From: Microcella flavibacter
Lineage (GTDB): Bacteria > Actinomycetota > Actinomycetes > Actinomycetales > Microbacteriaceae
Length of the DNA stretch: 64,000 nucleotides
Direction of reading: 5' to 3'
Assembly (NCBI RefSeq): GCF_012530535.1
Contig: NZ_CP051299.1
Coordinates: 1,240,001 to 1,304,000 of the forward strand
Part shown: positions 26,277-34,644 of the stretch, in pieces
How the letters are laid out: each line of letters starts with the position of its first letter
Position numbering within the stretch: position 1 is the stretch's first letter
Notes under the pieces: model-generated
Databases searched by the model: none
Told to the model about the DNA's origin: nothing
The model's input: the letters and a program-made list of their open reading frames with translations, nothing else
Translations under genes and position numbers: made by a program

Positions 26277-27359
26277 GTGGACGAGCAGCAGCGGCAGGAC
26301 CGGATGAGCGGCGCGGCCGCGGGCGCGCCCGCGCGCTCGCTCGTGCCCGAGGGCGGGGTCGGGCATCCCGATCAGCACCGCGACCCCGTCGCCGGCACCG
26401 CGCGGGCCCCCGAGGGCCGGCCGCGCCCCGAGCCCGGACCGATCGCCGTGCTGCCGCGCCCCACGGCGCTCTTCGTCGACGCGGCCGCGGCCGGCGGTGC
26501 CGAGATCACCGAGCTGGATGCCCGTACCCGAGGCCTCATCTGGCTGAGCGAGCAGCGCGCGGAGGAGCTCGGCGAGATCCTCGAGCAGTACCCCGGCATC
26601 GGCTGGGTGCAGCTGCCCTGGGCCGGCGTCGACGGCTTCGCGAGCGTGCTGCCGCGCTACGCGGACGGCGGCGGGCCGGTGTTCACGAGCGCGAAGGGGG
26701 CGTACAGCGAGCCCGTCGCCGAGCACGCCCTCGCCCTGCTGCACGCCGTCATGCGCGAGCTCGGCCCCAAGGCCCGCGCCGCCCGCTGGGCGCCGGTGCG
26801 CACGGGTCTGTCGCTCTACGGGGCGCACGTCGTGATCGTCGGGGCCGGCGGCATCGCGGCCGAGCTGCTGCGGCTGCTGGCGCCGTGGCGCGTGCGGGTG
26901 ACGGTCGTGCGCCGCACGGCCGAGCCGATGCCCGGGGCCGATCGCACGGTCAGCGCGGCCGAGCTGCACGCCGTGCTGCCCGACGCCGACGCCCTCGTGC
27001 TCGCGGCCGCCTCGACGACGGCGAGCCGGCACCTCATCGGCGCGCCGGAGCTCGCGCTGCTGCCCGCGCGCGCCGCGATCGTCAACATCGCCCGCGGCGC
27101 GCTCATCGACACGGATGCCCTCACCGCCGCCCTGCGCGAGAAGCGCATCCTCGGCGCGGGCCTCGACGTGACCGATCCCGAGCCCCTGCCCGACGAGCAC
27201 CCGCTGTGGCGGGAGCCGCGCTGCATCATCACCTCCCACTCGGCCGACACCCCCGAGATGACGGCGCCGCTGCTCGCGCGGCGCATCACCGAGAACGTGC
27301 GCGGGTTCCTCGGCGACGGCCGATTCGTGGGGCTCGTCGACCCGGCGGCGGGGTACTGA
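26277..27359 (+). CDS. D-isomer-specific 2-hydroxyacid dehydrogenase family protein
   Basis: A 360-residue NAD(P)-dependent oxidoreductase. After an unstructured start of ~55 residues come the substrate domain (IGWVQLPWAGVDGFA), the dinucleotide-binding motif HVVIVGAGGIAAELLRLLAPWRVRVTVVRR, and the catalytic NIARGALIDTDAL and GAGLDVTDPEPLPDEHPLW segments. The final His of the catalytic set is in ITSHSADTPE. The substrate is unknown. GTG 26277 has GAGAGG six bases upstream; the next ATG is ten codons in. Confidence 0.85.
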   Translation: MDEQQRQDRMSGAAAGAPARSLVPEGGVGHPDQHRDPVAGTARAPEGRPRPEPGPIAVLPRPTALFVDAAAAGGAEITELDARTRGLIWLSEQRAEELGEILEQYPGIGWVQLPWAGVDGFASVLPRYADGGGPVFTSAKGAYSEPVAEHALALLHAVMRELGPKARAARWAPVRTGLSLYGAHVVIVGAGGIAAELLRLLAPWRVRVTVVRRTAEPMPGADRTVSAAELHAVLPDADALVLAAASTTASRHLIGAPELALLPARAAIVNIARGALIDTDALTAALREKRILGAGLDVTDPEPLPDEHPLWREPRCIITSHSADTPEMTAPLLARRITENVRGFLGDGRFVGLVDPAAGY

Positions 27360-27445
27360 GCCGCGTCGGGGGAGCGCCCGGCGGGCATCCCGCGTGCAGT
27401 GCGCACCGCGGAGTTCTGATAGCGTTGACGAGCTGTTCGCAGCGA

Positions 27446-27518
27446 TCCTCGATAGCTCAATTGGCAGAGCAGCCGGCTGTTAACCGGCAGGTTCTTGGTT
27501 CGAGTCCAAGTCGGGGAG
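27446..27518 (+). tRNA. tRNA-Asn (GTT)
   Basis: Cloverleaf: the acceptor TCCTCGA pairs with TCGGGGA, the anticodon stem-loop CCGGCTGTTAACCGG gives anticodon GTT, and the T-arm is CTTGGTTCGAGTCCAAG. The discriminator is G and CCA is encoded directly after it (27519-27521). Confidence 0.95.
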
Positions 27519-27630
27519 CCAGTGGTCCACCACCGCCCCTCATCACCGTTCCGCCCCTGATCGGCCGCGCATGCCGCGGCGGGCAGGGGCGGCGGTGCGT
27601 CCGGACGGCATCGGCGCGGAAGGAGCCCCA

Positions 27631-28521
27631 GTGATCGCGTGGATGCTCGAGGCGGGCCCCGATCTGGTGCTCGTCATCACGGTGGCCGCCGCGGTGCTGC
27701 TCATGCTGGTGGTCGTGCTGCTCGTCGCGTGGCTGCGCGCACGCTCGCGCGCCGCCTCCCGCGAGCGCGACCGCGCCGCCGCCGAGCAGACCCGCGTCGA
27801 GGCGGAGTTCGCCGCCGCCGATCAGCGCAACCGGCTGCGCATCATCCGCGAGCTGCACGAGGTCGCGGCGCACTCGCTGTCGGTGGTCATCAGCCAGGCC
27901 GACGGCGCGCGCTACGCCGCCGAGCGCGACCCCTCCGCCGCGGCGCGCTCGGCCGCGGTCATCGCGGAGACGACCCGGTCGACGCTCGCCGACCTGCGCC
28001 GCATCATGTCGCTCGTCGGCGAGGGGGAGTCGCGCGCCGTCGCGCCGCGCCTCGACACGACCCACGAGCTCTTCGCCATCATGCGCGACCAGGGGCTCGT
28101 CATCACGGTCGAGGAGTTCGGATCGGCCTTCGATCTCAAGCCCGGCGCCGAGATCGCCGTGTACCGCATCGTGCAGGAGGCGCTCGCGAACGCCCTGGCC
28201 TTCGGGGGGCGCGGTACCGAGGTGCGCGTCACGCTCACCTGGTCGGGGGAGGGCCTGCAGCTGCGCGTCGAGGACGACGGCATCCGGGCGCGGGCGGCGG
28301 GGGAGGACGAGCCCGGCCGCGTGACGATCGCCGAGGACATGGCCGCGCTCACCGCCACCGTCACGGGCCGCGGCATCGCCGAGATGCGCGCCCGGGCCGA
28401 GCTGTACGGCGGCATCCTCAGCGCGACGACCCAGCCCGCCGTCGGCTTCACGCTCTCGGTCGTCTTCCCCTCGCTGCGGCACCACAACGGCGTGCACGGG
28501 GTGGATCTGAGGCGCTCGTGA
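27631..28521 (+). CDS. Orphan membrane-anchored sensor histidine kinase (NarL/DesK class)
   Basis: A 296-residue kinase with one N-terminal helix (~10-38), a short coiled linker, the HisKA_3 phospho-acceptor helix IIRELHEVAAHSLSVVISQADG, and an ATPase domain with the N-box VYRIVQEALANALAFG, a G1-like VEDDG, and GRGIAEMRARAELYGG. It has no extracellular sensor domain, so it must sense within the membrane, the cytoplasm or through a partner. No response regulator lies in the window. It overlaps azlC by four bases, an unusual pairing. GTG 27631 has AAGGAG upstream. Confidence 0.88.
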   Translation: MIAWMLEAGPDLVLVITVAAAVLLMLVVVLLVAWLRARSRAASRERDRAAAEQTRVEAEFAAADQRNRLRIIRELHEVAAHSLSVVISQADGARYAAERDPSAAARSAAVIAETTRSTLADLRRIMSLVGEGESRAVAPRLDTTHELFAIMRDQGLVITVEEFGSAFDLKPGAEIAVYRIVQEALANALAFGGRGTEVRVTLTWSGEGLQLRVEDDGIRARAAGEDEPGRVTIAEDMAALTATVTGRGIAEMRARAELYGGILSATTQPAVGFTLSVVFPSLRHHNGVHGVDLRRS

Positions 28522-29306
28522 ACGGCCCGCGGGCCTCGCGCCATCCCGCGCCGCGCTCGGCGCCCGCTCCCGGCGTCGCCGAGGCTCGCCGGGCGTCGTG
28601 GGCGGTCGGCCTGGCCGTCGCGGCCTACGGCGTCTCGTTCGGCGCGCTCGCGGTGGCCTCGGGGCTCGACGTCTGGCAGGCCTGCGTGCTCTCGCTCGTG
28701 ATGTTCTCGGGCGGATCGCAGTTCGCGCTCATCGGTGTGCTCGCCTCGGGCGGCGCGGCGGCCGGCCCCGCCGCGATCGCCGGCGCCGCCCTGCTCGGTC
28801 TGCGCAACGGCCTGTACGCCATCCGCGTCTCACCGATCGTCGGCGCGGGCTTCTGGCGCCGCCTGCTCGCCGGGCACCTGACGATCGACGAGTCGACCGC
28901 GGTCGCCACCGCGCAGGCCACGCCCGAGGGCCAGCGCGCCGGCTTCTGGTGGACGGGCTGGATCATCTTCCTCGGCTGGAACCTCATGACCCTGCTCGGC
29001 GCCCTCCTCGGCGACCTGCTCGGCGACGTCAGCGCCTACGGGCTCGATGCCGCCGCCGCGGCCGCGTTCCTCGGCCTGGTCTGGCCGCGCCTGCGGGCGC
29101 TGCAGCCCGTCGCGGTCGCCGTGGGGGCCGCGGTCGTCGCGGCGGCGACCATCCCCGTGCTGCCCGCGGGGGTGCCGGTCATCCTCGCGGCACTGGTCGC
29201 GGTCGTCGTGGGCCCGCTCGACCTGCTCGGGCGGCCGGTCGCCGCCCCGATCGAGCACCACGCCGACGTCCCGCCCGCGCCCGACGCCGGGGAGGCCGAC
29301 CGATGA
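28518..29306 (+). CDS. azlC: AzlC family branched-chain amino acid exporter subunit
   Basis: A 262-residue, multi-helix membrane protein. The family signature is GLAVAAYGVSFGALAVASGLDVWQACVLSLVMFSGGSQFALIGV, with LLGLRNGLYAIRVSP and GHLTIDESTAVATAQ later. AzlC forms an exporter with AzlD for branched-chain or related amino acids. GTG 28518 overlaps the kinase stop, and azlD starts within the azlC stop, so all three are coupled. Confidence 0.92.
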   Translation: MNGPRASRHPAPRSAPAPGVAEARRASWAVGLAVAAYGVSFGALAVASGLDVWQACVLSLVMFSGGSQFALIGVLASGGAAAGPAAIAGAALLGLRNGLYAIRVSPIVGAGFWRRLLAGHLTIDESTAVATAQATPEGQRAGFWWTGWIIFLGWNLMTLLGALLGDLLGDVSAYGLDAAAAAAFLGLVWPRLRALQPVAVAVGAAVVAAATIPVLPAGVPVILAALVAVVVGPLDLLGRPVAAPIEHHADVPPAPDAGEADR

Positions 29307-29617
29307 CCCTCTGGCAGATCATCCTGCTCGCCTCGATCGCCGTGCTCGCGCTGAAGCTGCTCGGCTACCTCGTGCCGCCCTCGGTGCTCGAGAAGCCCGC
29401 CGCCGGGCGCACCGCGCAGCTCACCACCGTGGCTCTGCTCGCGGCGCTCATCGTCGTGCAGACGGTCTCGACCGGTCAGAGCCTGGTGCTGGATGCCCGG
29501 CTCCCCGCCGTCGTCGTCGCGGCCGCGCTGCTCGCCCTGCGGGCGCCCTTCATCCTCGTGATCCTCGCGGCGGCGCTCACCGCGGCGGCGCTGCGCGCGC
29601 TCGGCTGGGCCGCCTGA
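29303..29617 (+). CDS. azlD: AzlD family transporter subunit
   Basis: A 104-residue protein with about four helices, the usual size. It opens LWQIILLASIAVLALKLLGYLVPP and ends in an Ala/Leu-rich pair of helices. It forms the small subunit of the AzlCD exporter. The ATG overlaps the azlC stop (ATGA). The operon ends here and the 86-bp arm pair follows after 33 bp. Confidence 0.9.
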   Translation: MTLWQIILLASIAVLALKLLGYLVPPSVLEKPAAGRTAQLTTVALLAALIVVQTVSTGQSLVLDARLPAVVVAAALLALRAPFILVILAAALTAAALRALGWAA

Positions 29618-29650
29618 CCACTCCGCCCGCCCACGCCTGGCCCGCGGTCC

Positions 29651-29736
29651 GTCGACAACTCAGGAGATCCGCCGCCGCCGTGGCCGCTGCGTCCCGGATC
29701 GAGCCTGCGAACGCGCACGGTTCCTGAGTTGTCGAC
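29651..29736. repeat. 86-bp inverted arm pair G between convergent operons
   Basis: Exact arms at 29651-29665 and 29722-29736 with the same 56-bp core length as copies E and F. It lies between the ends of azlD (+) and def (-), where a bidirectional terminator would be expected. Confidence 0.9.
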
Positions 29737-29830
29737 ATCGGCGGCCGCCGACGACGCCGCGCACCGCGGCGCGGGACGCGCCGGGAGGCGCGCAGCACGG
29801 AGCGGGCGGCGCGCAGCGGTCGGCGAGGCC

Positions 29831-30397
29831 TCAGTCGTCGAGGTGGTCGCGCCCCGGCAGCCAGCTCGCGCCCGGGGAGCCCCAGGAGTTGCGGCGCACC
29901 GCCTTGGCCGCGGCCTTGCCGTAGGGGTGGGCGAGGCGGTCGACGTAGAGCACGCCGTCGAGGTGGTCGTACTCGTGCTGGAAGATGCGCGCCAGCCAGC
30001 CGCGCGCGTCGATCTCGAAGGGCGCGCCGTCGAGGTCGACGGCCCGCAGCAGCGCGCGCTCGGCGCGGCGCAGCGGGAACCGCTCGCCCGGCACCGAGAG
30101 GCAGCCCTCGGCCTCGAGATCCTCGTCGAGCTCGTCCAGCTCGAGCGGGCTGATGAGCAGCTCCGGGTTGATGGCGACGCCCTGCCAGCGCACGTCGTCC
30201 TCGTCCGTCCAGTCGTAGACGAACAGCCGCAGCGGAACCCCGACCTGAGGCCCGGCGAGGCCGACCCCGGGGGCCGCGGTCATCGTGGCGACCATGTCGT
30301 CGACGAGCGCGCGCAGGGCGTCGTCGAACTCGGTGACCGGTTCGGCGCGGGTGTGGAGCACCGGCTCACCGGTGATGCGAATGGGGAGCACGGCCAT
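29831..30397 (-). CDS. def: Peptide deformylase
   Basis: A 188-residue metalloenzyme removing the formyl group from nascent N-termini. All three motifs are present: GVGLAGPQVG (motif 1, with the actinobacterial G in place of the second A), EGCLSVPG (motif 2, metal Cys) and QHEYDHLDG (motif 3, HExxH). The C-terminus is extended by about 30 basic residues, as in other actinobacterial deformylases. ATG 30397 lies close to a GATATC-type box, so it may be leaderless. It is divergent from the DMT transporter gene with a 40-bp gap. Confidence 0.96.
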   Translation of the reverse strand: MAVLPIRITGEPVLHTRAEPVTEFDDALRALVDDMVATMTAAPGVGLAGPQVGVPLRLFVYDWTDEDDVRWQGVAINPELLISPLELDELDEDLEAEGCLSVPGERFPLRRAERALLRAVDLDGAPFEIDARGWLARIFQHEYDHLDGVLYVDRLAHPYGKAAAKAVRRNSWGSPGASWLPGRDHLDD

Positions 30398-30425
30398 TCG
30401 CCAAGGATATCCGCGCGGGGGCCGC

Positions 30426-30431
30426 TAGATT
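30426..30431 (+). promoter_or_regulatory. -10 box for the leaderless DMT transporter gene
   Basis: TAGATT ends six bases before GTG 30438, the same layout as dnaG. The 40-bp gap with def must hold both divergent promoters. Confidence 0.5.
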
Positions 30432-30437
30432 GTCCGC

Positions 30438-31358
30438 GTGCTGGGGACCGGGATCGAGGAATTGACGGAGGAGTTCTTCCGATCGCCGACCCTCGGCTTC
30501 GGCATCCCGCTCGCGCTCGTCGGTGCGGTCTTCCTCTCCCTCGGCGCGCAGTTCCAGAGCCAGGGCGTCACGAAGGTCGAGGCGCGGCTCGGCGATGGGG
30601 CGCGCGCCGGCCTCAGCCCGCGGCAGCTGATGCACCTGCTCGGCCGTCCCTCGTGGGTGCTCGGCACCGTGATGCTCGGGCTCGCGATCCTCTTCCAGCT
30701 CACCTCGCTCGGCTTCGCGCCGCTCATCGTGGTGCAGCCGATCGGCGTCGTGGCGCTCGTCATCACCGCGATCCTCAACGCGCGCATCTCGCGGATCCGG
30801 CTCGATCGCAAGGCGATCACCGCGATCGGGATGAGCGTCGGCGGGGTGGCGGTGTTCGTCATCGTCGCGGCCACCTTCGCGGTCGAGAAGCGCATCAACG
30901 AGCAGCAGCTGCTCACGGTGCTCGGCATCCTCGCGGTGGTCACAGCGGCATTCGGCGTCCTGTTCGCCCGCTACCGGCGCCGCGCGGGCGCGATGTTCTA
31001 CATCGTCGGGGCGGGCATCCTGTTCGGTTTCGTCGCAACCCTCGCGAAGGTCATCATCAGCCGCATCTCGAGCGGCGATTTCGACGTGCTGACGGTCATC
31101 GGCCTAGTCGCGCTGCTCGCCTCGGCCGCGCTGGGCAGCTACTTCGTTCAGACCGCGTACTCCGTGGGCTCGCCCGACCTCGTCATCGCGGGGCTCACGG
31201 TGATCGATCCGCTCGTCGCGGTGCTCATCGGCGTGCTCGTGCTCGGCGAGGCCGTGTTCATCCCGCTGCCCGCCGCGCTGCTTTGCGGCGTCGCCGGCGT
31301 CGTCGCGATCATCGGCGTCGTGCGGCTCGCGAAGCACCATCCGCAGACCCACCGCTGA
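30438..31358 (+). CDS. DMT-superfamily (NIPA-like) membrane transporter
   Basis: A 306-residue protein with nine or so helices starting at GIPLALVGAVFLSLGAQFQSQG. The sections PSWVLGTVMLGLAILFQLTSLGFAPLIVVQPIGVVAL and VIAGLTVIDPLVAVLIGVLVLGE match the repeated halves of EamA/NIPA-type transporters, in which Asp and Pro in the last repeat are typical. NIPA homologues carry Mg2+, but the substrate here is unknown. The GTG start is set by the leaderless promoter. Confidence 0.82.
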   Translation: MLGTGIEELTEEFFRSPTLGFGIPLALVGAVFLSLGAQFQSQGVTKVEARLGDGARAGLSPRQLMHLLGRPSWVLGTVMLGLAILFQLTSLGFAPLIVVQPIGVVALVITAILNARISRIRLDRKAITAIGMSVGGVAVFVIVAATFAVEKRINEQQLLTVLGILAVVTAAFGVLFARYRRRAGAMFYIVGAGILFGFVATLAKVIISRISSGDFDVLTVIGLVALLASAALGSYFVQTAYSVGSPDLVIAGLTVIDPLVAVLIGVLVLGEAVFIPLPAALLCGVAGVVAIIGVVRLAKHHPQTHR

Positions 31359-31457
31359 GCGCCGCCGTCCCGGGCGCGCTCTGCGGTACCGTTATCGCGT
31401 AGCCGACCGAGTGCCGGAATCGGCCCCCCACCTCCCCCTACGTCAAGGACCCTCGAG

Positions 31458-32693
31458 TTGACGGACGCCCCGCATCAGCCCGGCTCCACCGCCCGCCCCC
31501 TGCGCATCCTCATCGGCGGTGACACCTTCGCCCCCGACGTCAACGGCGCCGCCAAGTTCGCCGAGCGCCTCGCCGGTGGTCTCGTCGAGCGCGGCCACGA
31601 GGTGCACGTCGTCGCCCCGCGCCCCGAGGGCGGGCCGAACGTCACGCGCGTCGAGGAGCACGAGGGTCAGCGCATGACGGTGCACCGCCTGCGCTCGTGG
31701 CGCTGGCACCCGCACCCCTGGCTGCGCTACGCCCTGCCGTGGCGCATCGAGCAGAACGCCGCTCGCATCCTCGACGAGGTGCGGCCCGACGTCGTGCACT
31801 TCCAGTCGCACATCGTCGTCGGGCGCGGTCTCGCCCGGCAGGCGGCGAAGCGCGGCATCCGCATCGTCGGCACCAACCACTTCATGCCCGACAACGCGAT
31901 GCAGTTCACGCCGTTCATCGGCGGTCTGAAGGACAGCGCGATCTCCGCGATGTGGAAGGCCGCCGGGCGCACCTTCGGCCTCGCCGCCGAGGTCACCACG
32001 CCGACCCGCAAGGCGGCCGACTACCTCGAGAAGTACACCGAGCTGCGCGGCGTGCGGGCGATCAGCTGCGGCCTGCACATCGACAACTACACCCCCTCGA
32101 TGCAGCCGCGCGACGAGAACGTCGTGCTGTTCCTCGGCCGGGTCGAGGCCGAGAAGCACATCGACGAGATGCTGCGCGCGGTCGCCCGCCTCGACGCCGC
32201 CCTCGCCGTGCAGGTCGAGATCATCGGCGACGGCGAGCAGCGCCCCGCGCTCGAGCGGCTCGCACGCGAGCTCGGCATCGCCGACCGCGTGCACTTCGCC
32301 GGCTACGCGCCCGAGGAGTACCTCACGCAGCAGCTCACGCGTGCGACGGTCTTCGCGATGCCGTCGATCGCCGAGCTGCAGTCCATCGCGACGATGGAGG
32401 CCATGGCGAGCGGCCTGCCCGTCGTCGGCGCCAACGCGATGGCCCTGCCGCACCTCATCCACGACGGCGAGAACGGGTTCCTGTACGAGCCGGGCGACAT
32501 CGACGGCTTCGCCGAGCGCCTGAACCGCATCCTCACGATGCCGCACGACGAGCTGCTCGTGCTCAAGCGCGAGAGCCTCGCGATCGTCGAGGCGCACGAC
32601 ATCAACCGCACGCTCGACACCTTCGAGGCGCTGTACCGGGGCGAGCAGGTCGACGACACCGTGGTCGACGGCGTGGGCACCACGAGCCACTGA
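31458..32693 (+). CDS. GT4-family glycosyltransferase (diacylglycerol/phosphoinositol-glycosyltransferase-like)
   Basis: A 411-residue GT-B enzyme. The N-terminal acceptor domain begins LRILIGGDTFAPDVNGAAKFAERLAGGLVERGHEVHVVAP, and DVVHFQSHIVVGRGLA follows. The nucleotide-sugar domain has VVLFLGRVEAEKHIDEMLRAV, VHFAGYAPEEYL and the E-x7-E motif in PSIAELQSIATMEAMASGLPVVG. The opening resembles lipid glycosyltransferases of actinobacteria, so a glycolipid product is likely, not proven. The TTG start has AAGGA eight bases upstream, like the GT2 gene. It stands alone. Confidence 0.87.
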   Translation: MTDAPHQPGSTARPLRILIGGDTFAPDVNGAAKFAERLAGGLVERGHEVHVVAPRPEGGPNVTRVEEHEGQRMTVHRLRSWRWHPHPWLRYALPWRIEQNAARILDEVRPDVVHFQSHIVVGRGLARQAAKRGIRIVGTNHFMPDNAMQFTPFIGGLKDSAISAMWKAAGRTFGLAAEVTTPTRKAADYLEKYTELRGVRAISCGLHIDNYTPSMQPRDENVVLFLGRVEAEKHIDEMLRAVARLDAALAVQVEIIGDGEQRPALERLARELGIADRVHFAGYAPEEYLTQQLTRATVFAMPSIAELQSIATMEAMASGLPVVGANAMALPHLIHDGENGFLYEPGDIDGFAERLNRILTMPHDELLVLKRESLAIVEAHDINRTLDTFEALYRGEQVDDTVVDGVGTTSH

Positions 32694-32801
32694 GGCGGCC
32701 GCACCTTCGGCACGCCGATGCCGCTGACGAGCGGGGCGGATGCCGCTGCCGCGGCCGCGCGCTCGGTAGAGTGTGAGCGGGCGCGCCGCCGCGGGCCCCA
32801 C

Positions 32802-32875
32802 GGGGCGGTAGCTCAGCTGGTCAGAGCAGCGGACTCATAATCCGTCGGTCACGGGTTCAAGTCCCGTCCGCCCTA
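32802..32875 (+). tRNA. tRNA with CAT anticodon, probably elongator tRNA-Met
   Basis: The acceptor GGGGCGG pairs with CCGCCCT (first pair G-T). The anticodon arm GCGGACTCATAATCCGT gives CAT, and the T-arm is ACGGG TTCAAGT CCCGT. No CCA is encoded. The C1-A72 mismatch of initiators is absent. A tRNA-Ile2 with lysidine-modified CAT cannot be excluded by eye. A TAGAGT -10 box lies at 32767-32772. Confidence 0.85.
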
Positions 32876-32906
32876 CGCTCACCGTCGCGCCGCCGAGGAG
32901 GTCGTC

Positions 32907-33686
32907 ATGGGATCCGAGTCGGATCGCGGAGGGGCCGAGCGGCTGCTCGCCATCGTCAACGCGGGCACCGGCCTCGTGCTGCTCGTCGCGGCGGTCGTCG
33001 CGGCCTCGGTCGGGGCATCCCGCGATCGTCTGCTGCTGCCCGCCGAGGCCTCGTTCGGAGCGGGGGAGGGCGCGCCCGTGCGCCTGGTGCTCGCGCAGGT
33101 CGACCTGGTGCTCGCGATCGTCGTGCTGCTCGCCTTCACCGCGCTGCTGCGCTTCGCGTCGTCGCGGCCGGCGGCGAAGGGCGCCTGGCTCGACGCCGTC
33201 GCGCGCGATCGCCACGGTCTGCGCTGGATCGAGCTCTCGCAGCTGAGCGGCGTCACGGTGTTCCTCATCGGGCAGCTGAACGGCATCGCCGAGATCCCGG
33301 CGCTCGTGCTGCTGTACGCGATCGGGGCGGCGGCGCCCCTGCTGCTCGTGCTGCATGACCGCCGCACCGAGCCGGGGCGCCGCGGGCTGCTCGCCTACTC
33401 CTTCGGCACCGCGATCGCCATCGTGCCCTGGGGCGTCATCGCCTTCGCGCAGGTGGGCGGCGGGCTCGCGGGGGCCGGGCCGAGCGTCGCGGTGCGGGTC
33501 GTCACGATCGTCGCCCTCGTGCTGAGCGCGCTCGTGTGGGCGGCCGTGTGGGTCGCCGCCCGGCGTCCGGGGGCGGCCGAGCATCCCGCCGCCCGCGCCG
33601 AGGTCGTGCAGCTGGTGCTGCTCGCGCTGCTGCCGCTCGTCCTCGCCGCGCTCGCCCTGCTGCTGCTCGTGCCCGCCGCGGCCTGA
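32907..33686 (+). CDS. Seven-helix membrane protein resembling heliorhodopsin but lacking the retinal lysine
   Basis: A 259-residue protein with seven hydrophobic segments (about 11-35, 58-85, 106-125, 127-150, 160-184, 193-217, 232-256). Residues 106-132, LRWIELSQLSG ... FLIGQLNGIAEIPALV, follow the heliorhodopsin helix 3-4 pattern (R-W-[VI]-E-x-S ... LIxQxxGIxDIxAL), and YSFGTAIAIVPW at 164-175 matches its FGxxxGIVPW helix 5 motif. The last helix (ending VPAAA, like the heliorhodopsin C-terminus) has no lysine; the only Lys in the protein is K91 in a loop, so retinal cannot attach as a Schiff base. ATG 32907 has GAGGAGG five bases upstream. Function unknown; family membership is from memory of heliorhodopsin sequences. 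Confidence 0.6.
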   Translation: MGSESDRGGAERLLAIVNAGTGLVLLVAAVVAASVGASRDRLLLPAEASFGAGEGAPVRLVLAQVDLVLAIVVLLAFTALLRFASSRPAAKGAWLDAVARDRHGLRWIELSQLSGVTVFLIGQLNGIAEIPALVLLYAIGAAAPLLLVLHDRRTEPGRRGLLAYSFGTAIAIVPWGVIAFAQVGGGLAGAGPSVAVRVVTIVALVLSALVWAAVWVAARRPGAAEHPAARAEVVQLVLLALLPLVLAALALLLLVPAAA

Positions 33687-33741
33687 GCCGGGCAGCGCGT
33701 CGATTCGCGTCGAGCGCCCTCGACTCGACAGGATGGACGGC

Positions 33742-34569
33742 ATGAGCAGCGCATCCCCCGCCCCCGCCAGCCCCGCCGAGCGCTACGCCGTGTTCCGGCA
33801 GCGGCGCGACCTCGCCGCGGTGCAGCCGCAGGGCCCGCTCGCGCTCGTCAACACGCAGTGGGTCGACGGCGAGCAGAGCATCTGGGGCGTGCCCGGCCGA
33901 TGGGCGCCCGCGCCCGAGGGCGGCCTGCTGCTGACGGCGGAGGCGGCGGACGGCATCCGTGTGGACGACGCGCTCGTCGACGGCACGGTGCGCGTGCGGG
34001 GCAACGACGACGCCGCGCCGAGCACGATCGTGTTCGACGAGCACACCACCGGCTTCGTCATCGCCGGCGAGGGCGGCGCCTACGCCCTGCGCGTGTGGGA
34101 CGCCGAGAGCGAGGCCATCGCGAGCTTCGGCCGCATCGACGCCTTCGATTACGCCCCCGCCTGGGTGCTCACGGGCACGTTCCGCGAGATCGAGGGCGGC
34201 ACGACCGTCGGCTTCGAGCACCTGAAGGACGAGGGACGCACCCGCGACGAGGTCGTGCCGGGCGAGATCCGCTTCACCCACGAGGGCGTCGAGTACGACA
34301 TCGCGGCGTTCAAGTCGGGCCGCGCGCTGCAGCTCGTCTTCAGCGACGCGACCGCCGGCGACAGCACCTACTCGGTCGGCCGGTTCCTCTTCATGGCGCC
34401 GAACCCCGACGGCACGATCACGCTCGACTTCAACACGGCGATCCTGCCGCCGTGCGCCTTCAGCTACAACTTCAACTGCCCGCTGCCGCCGAAGCAGAAC
34501 CGTTTCCCCTTCGCGATCGAGGCCGGCGAGAAGAACGTGCTCAAGGCCGACGGCTCGCTCCTGCACTGA
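33742..34569 (+). CDS. DUF1684 family protein
   Basis: A 275-residue soluble protein. The family is recognised from the C-terminal FLFMAPNPDGTITLDFNTAILPPCAFSYNFNCPLPPKQNRFPFAIEAGEK, whose NPPCA/FxxCPLPPxxNRL-type ending is the DUF1684 hallmark, and from RFLFM and the central SFGRIDAFDYAPAWVLTGTF. No catalytic role is established for this family. ATG 33742 is preferred because AGGA then sits about eight bases upstream; ATG 33733 has no room for a ribosome binding site. It is cotranscribed at most with the seven-helix protein (55-bp gap). Confidence 0.85.
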   Translation: MSSASPAPASPAERYAVFRQRRDLAAVQPQGPLALVNTQWVDGEQSIWGVPGRWAPAPEGGLLLTAEAADGIRVDDALVDGTVRVRGNDDAAPSTIVFDEHTTGFVIAGEGGAYALRVWDAESEAIASFGRIDAFDYAPAWVLTGTFREIEGGTTVGFEHLKDEGRTRDEVVPGEIRFTHEGVEYDIAAFKSGRALQLVFSDATAGDSTYSVGRFLFMAPNPDGTITLDFNTAILPPCAFSYNFNCPLPPKQNRFPFAIEAGEKNVLKADGSLLH

Positions 34570-34644
34570 GTCCTCGCCCGCCGTCAGGGCGCCGGGGTAC
34601 CATGTGCTCGCGCATCCACCGGCGGCTGCGCGGCGGAGGTGGGC

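Noticed and set aside
27446-27521. tRNA-Asn as an attachment site of an integrated element
   Set aside because: No integrase, phage gene or direct repeat of the tRNA 3' end was found downstream.
16812-29736. The 86-bp arm pairs as miniature transposons (MITEs)
   Set aside because: The 56-bp interiors are unrelated, no constant target duplication flanks them, and coding copies fit the protein family without insertion.
29831-30397. The GLAGPQ motif of Def as a damaged active site
   Set aside because: Gly at this position is common in actinobacterial deformylases and the metal ligands in motifs 2 and 3 are intact.
32802-32875. The CAT tRNA as an initiator
   Set aside because: The first acceptor pair is G-T rather than a C-A mismatch, and the anticodon stem lacks the three G-C pairs of initiators.
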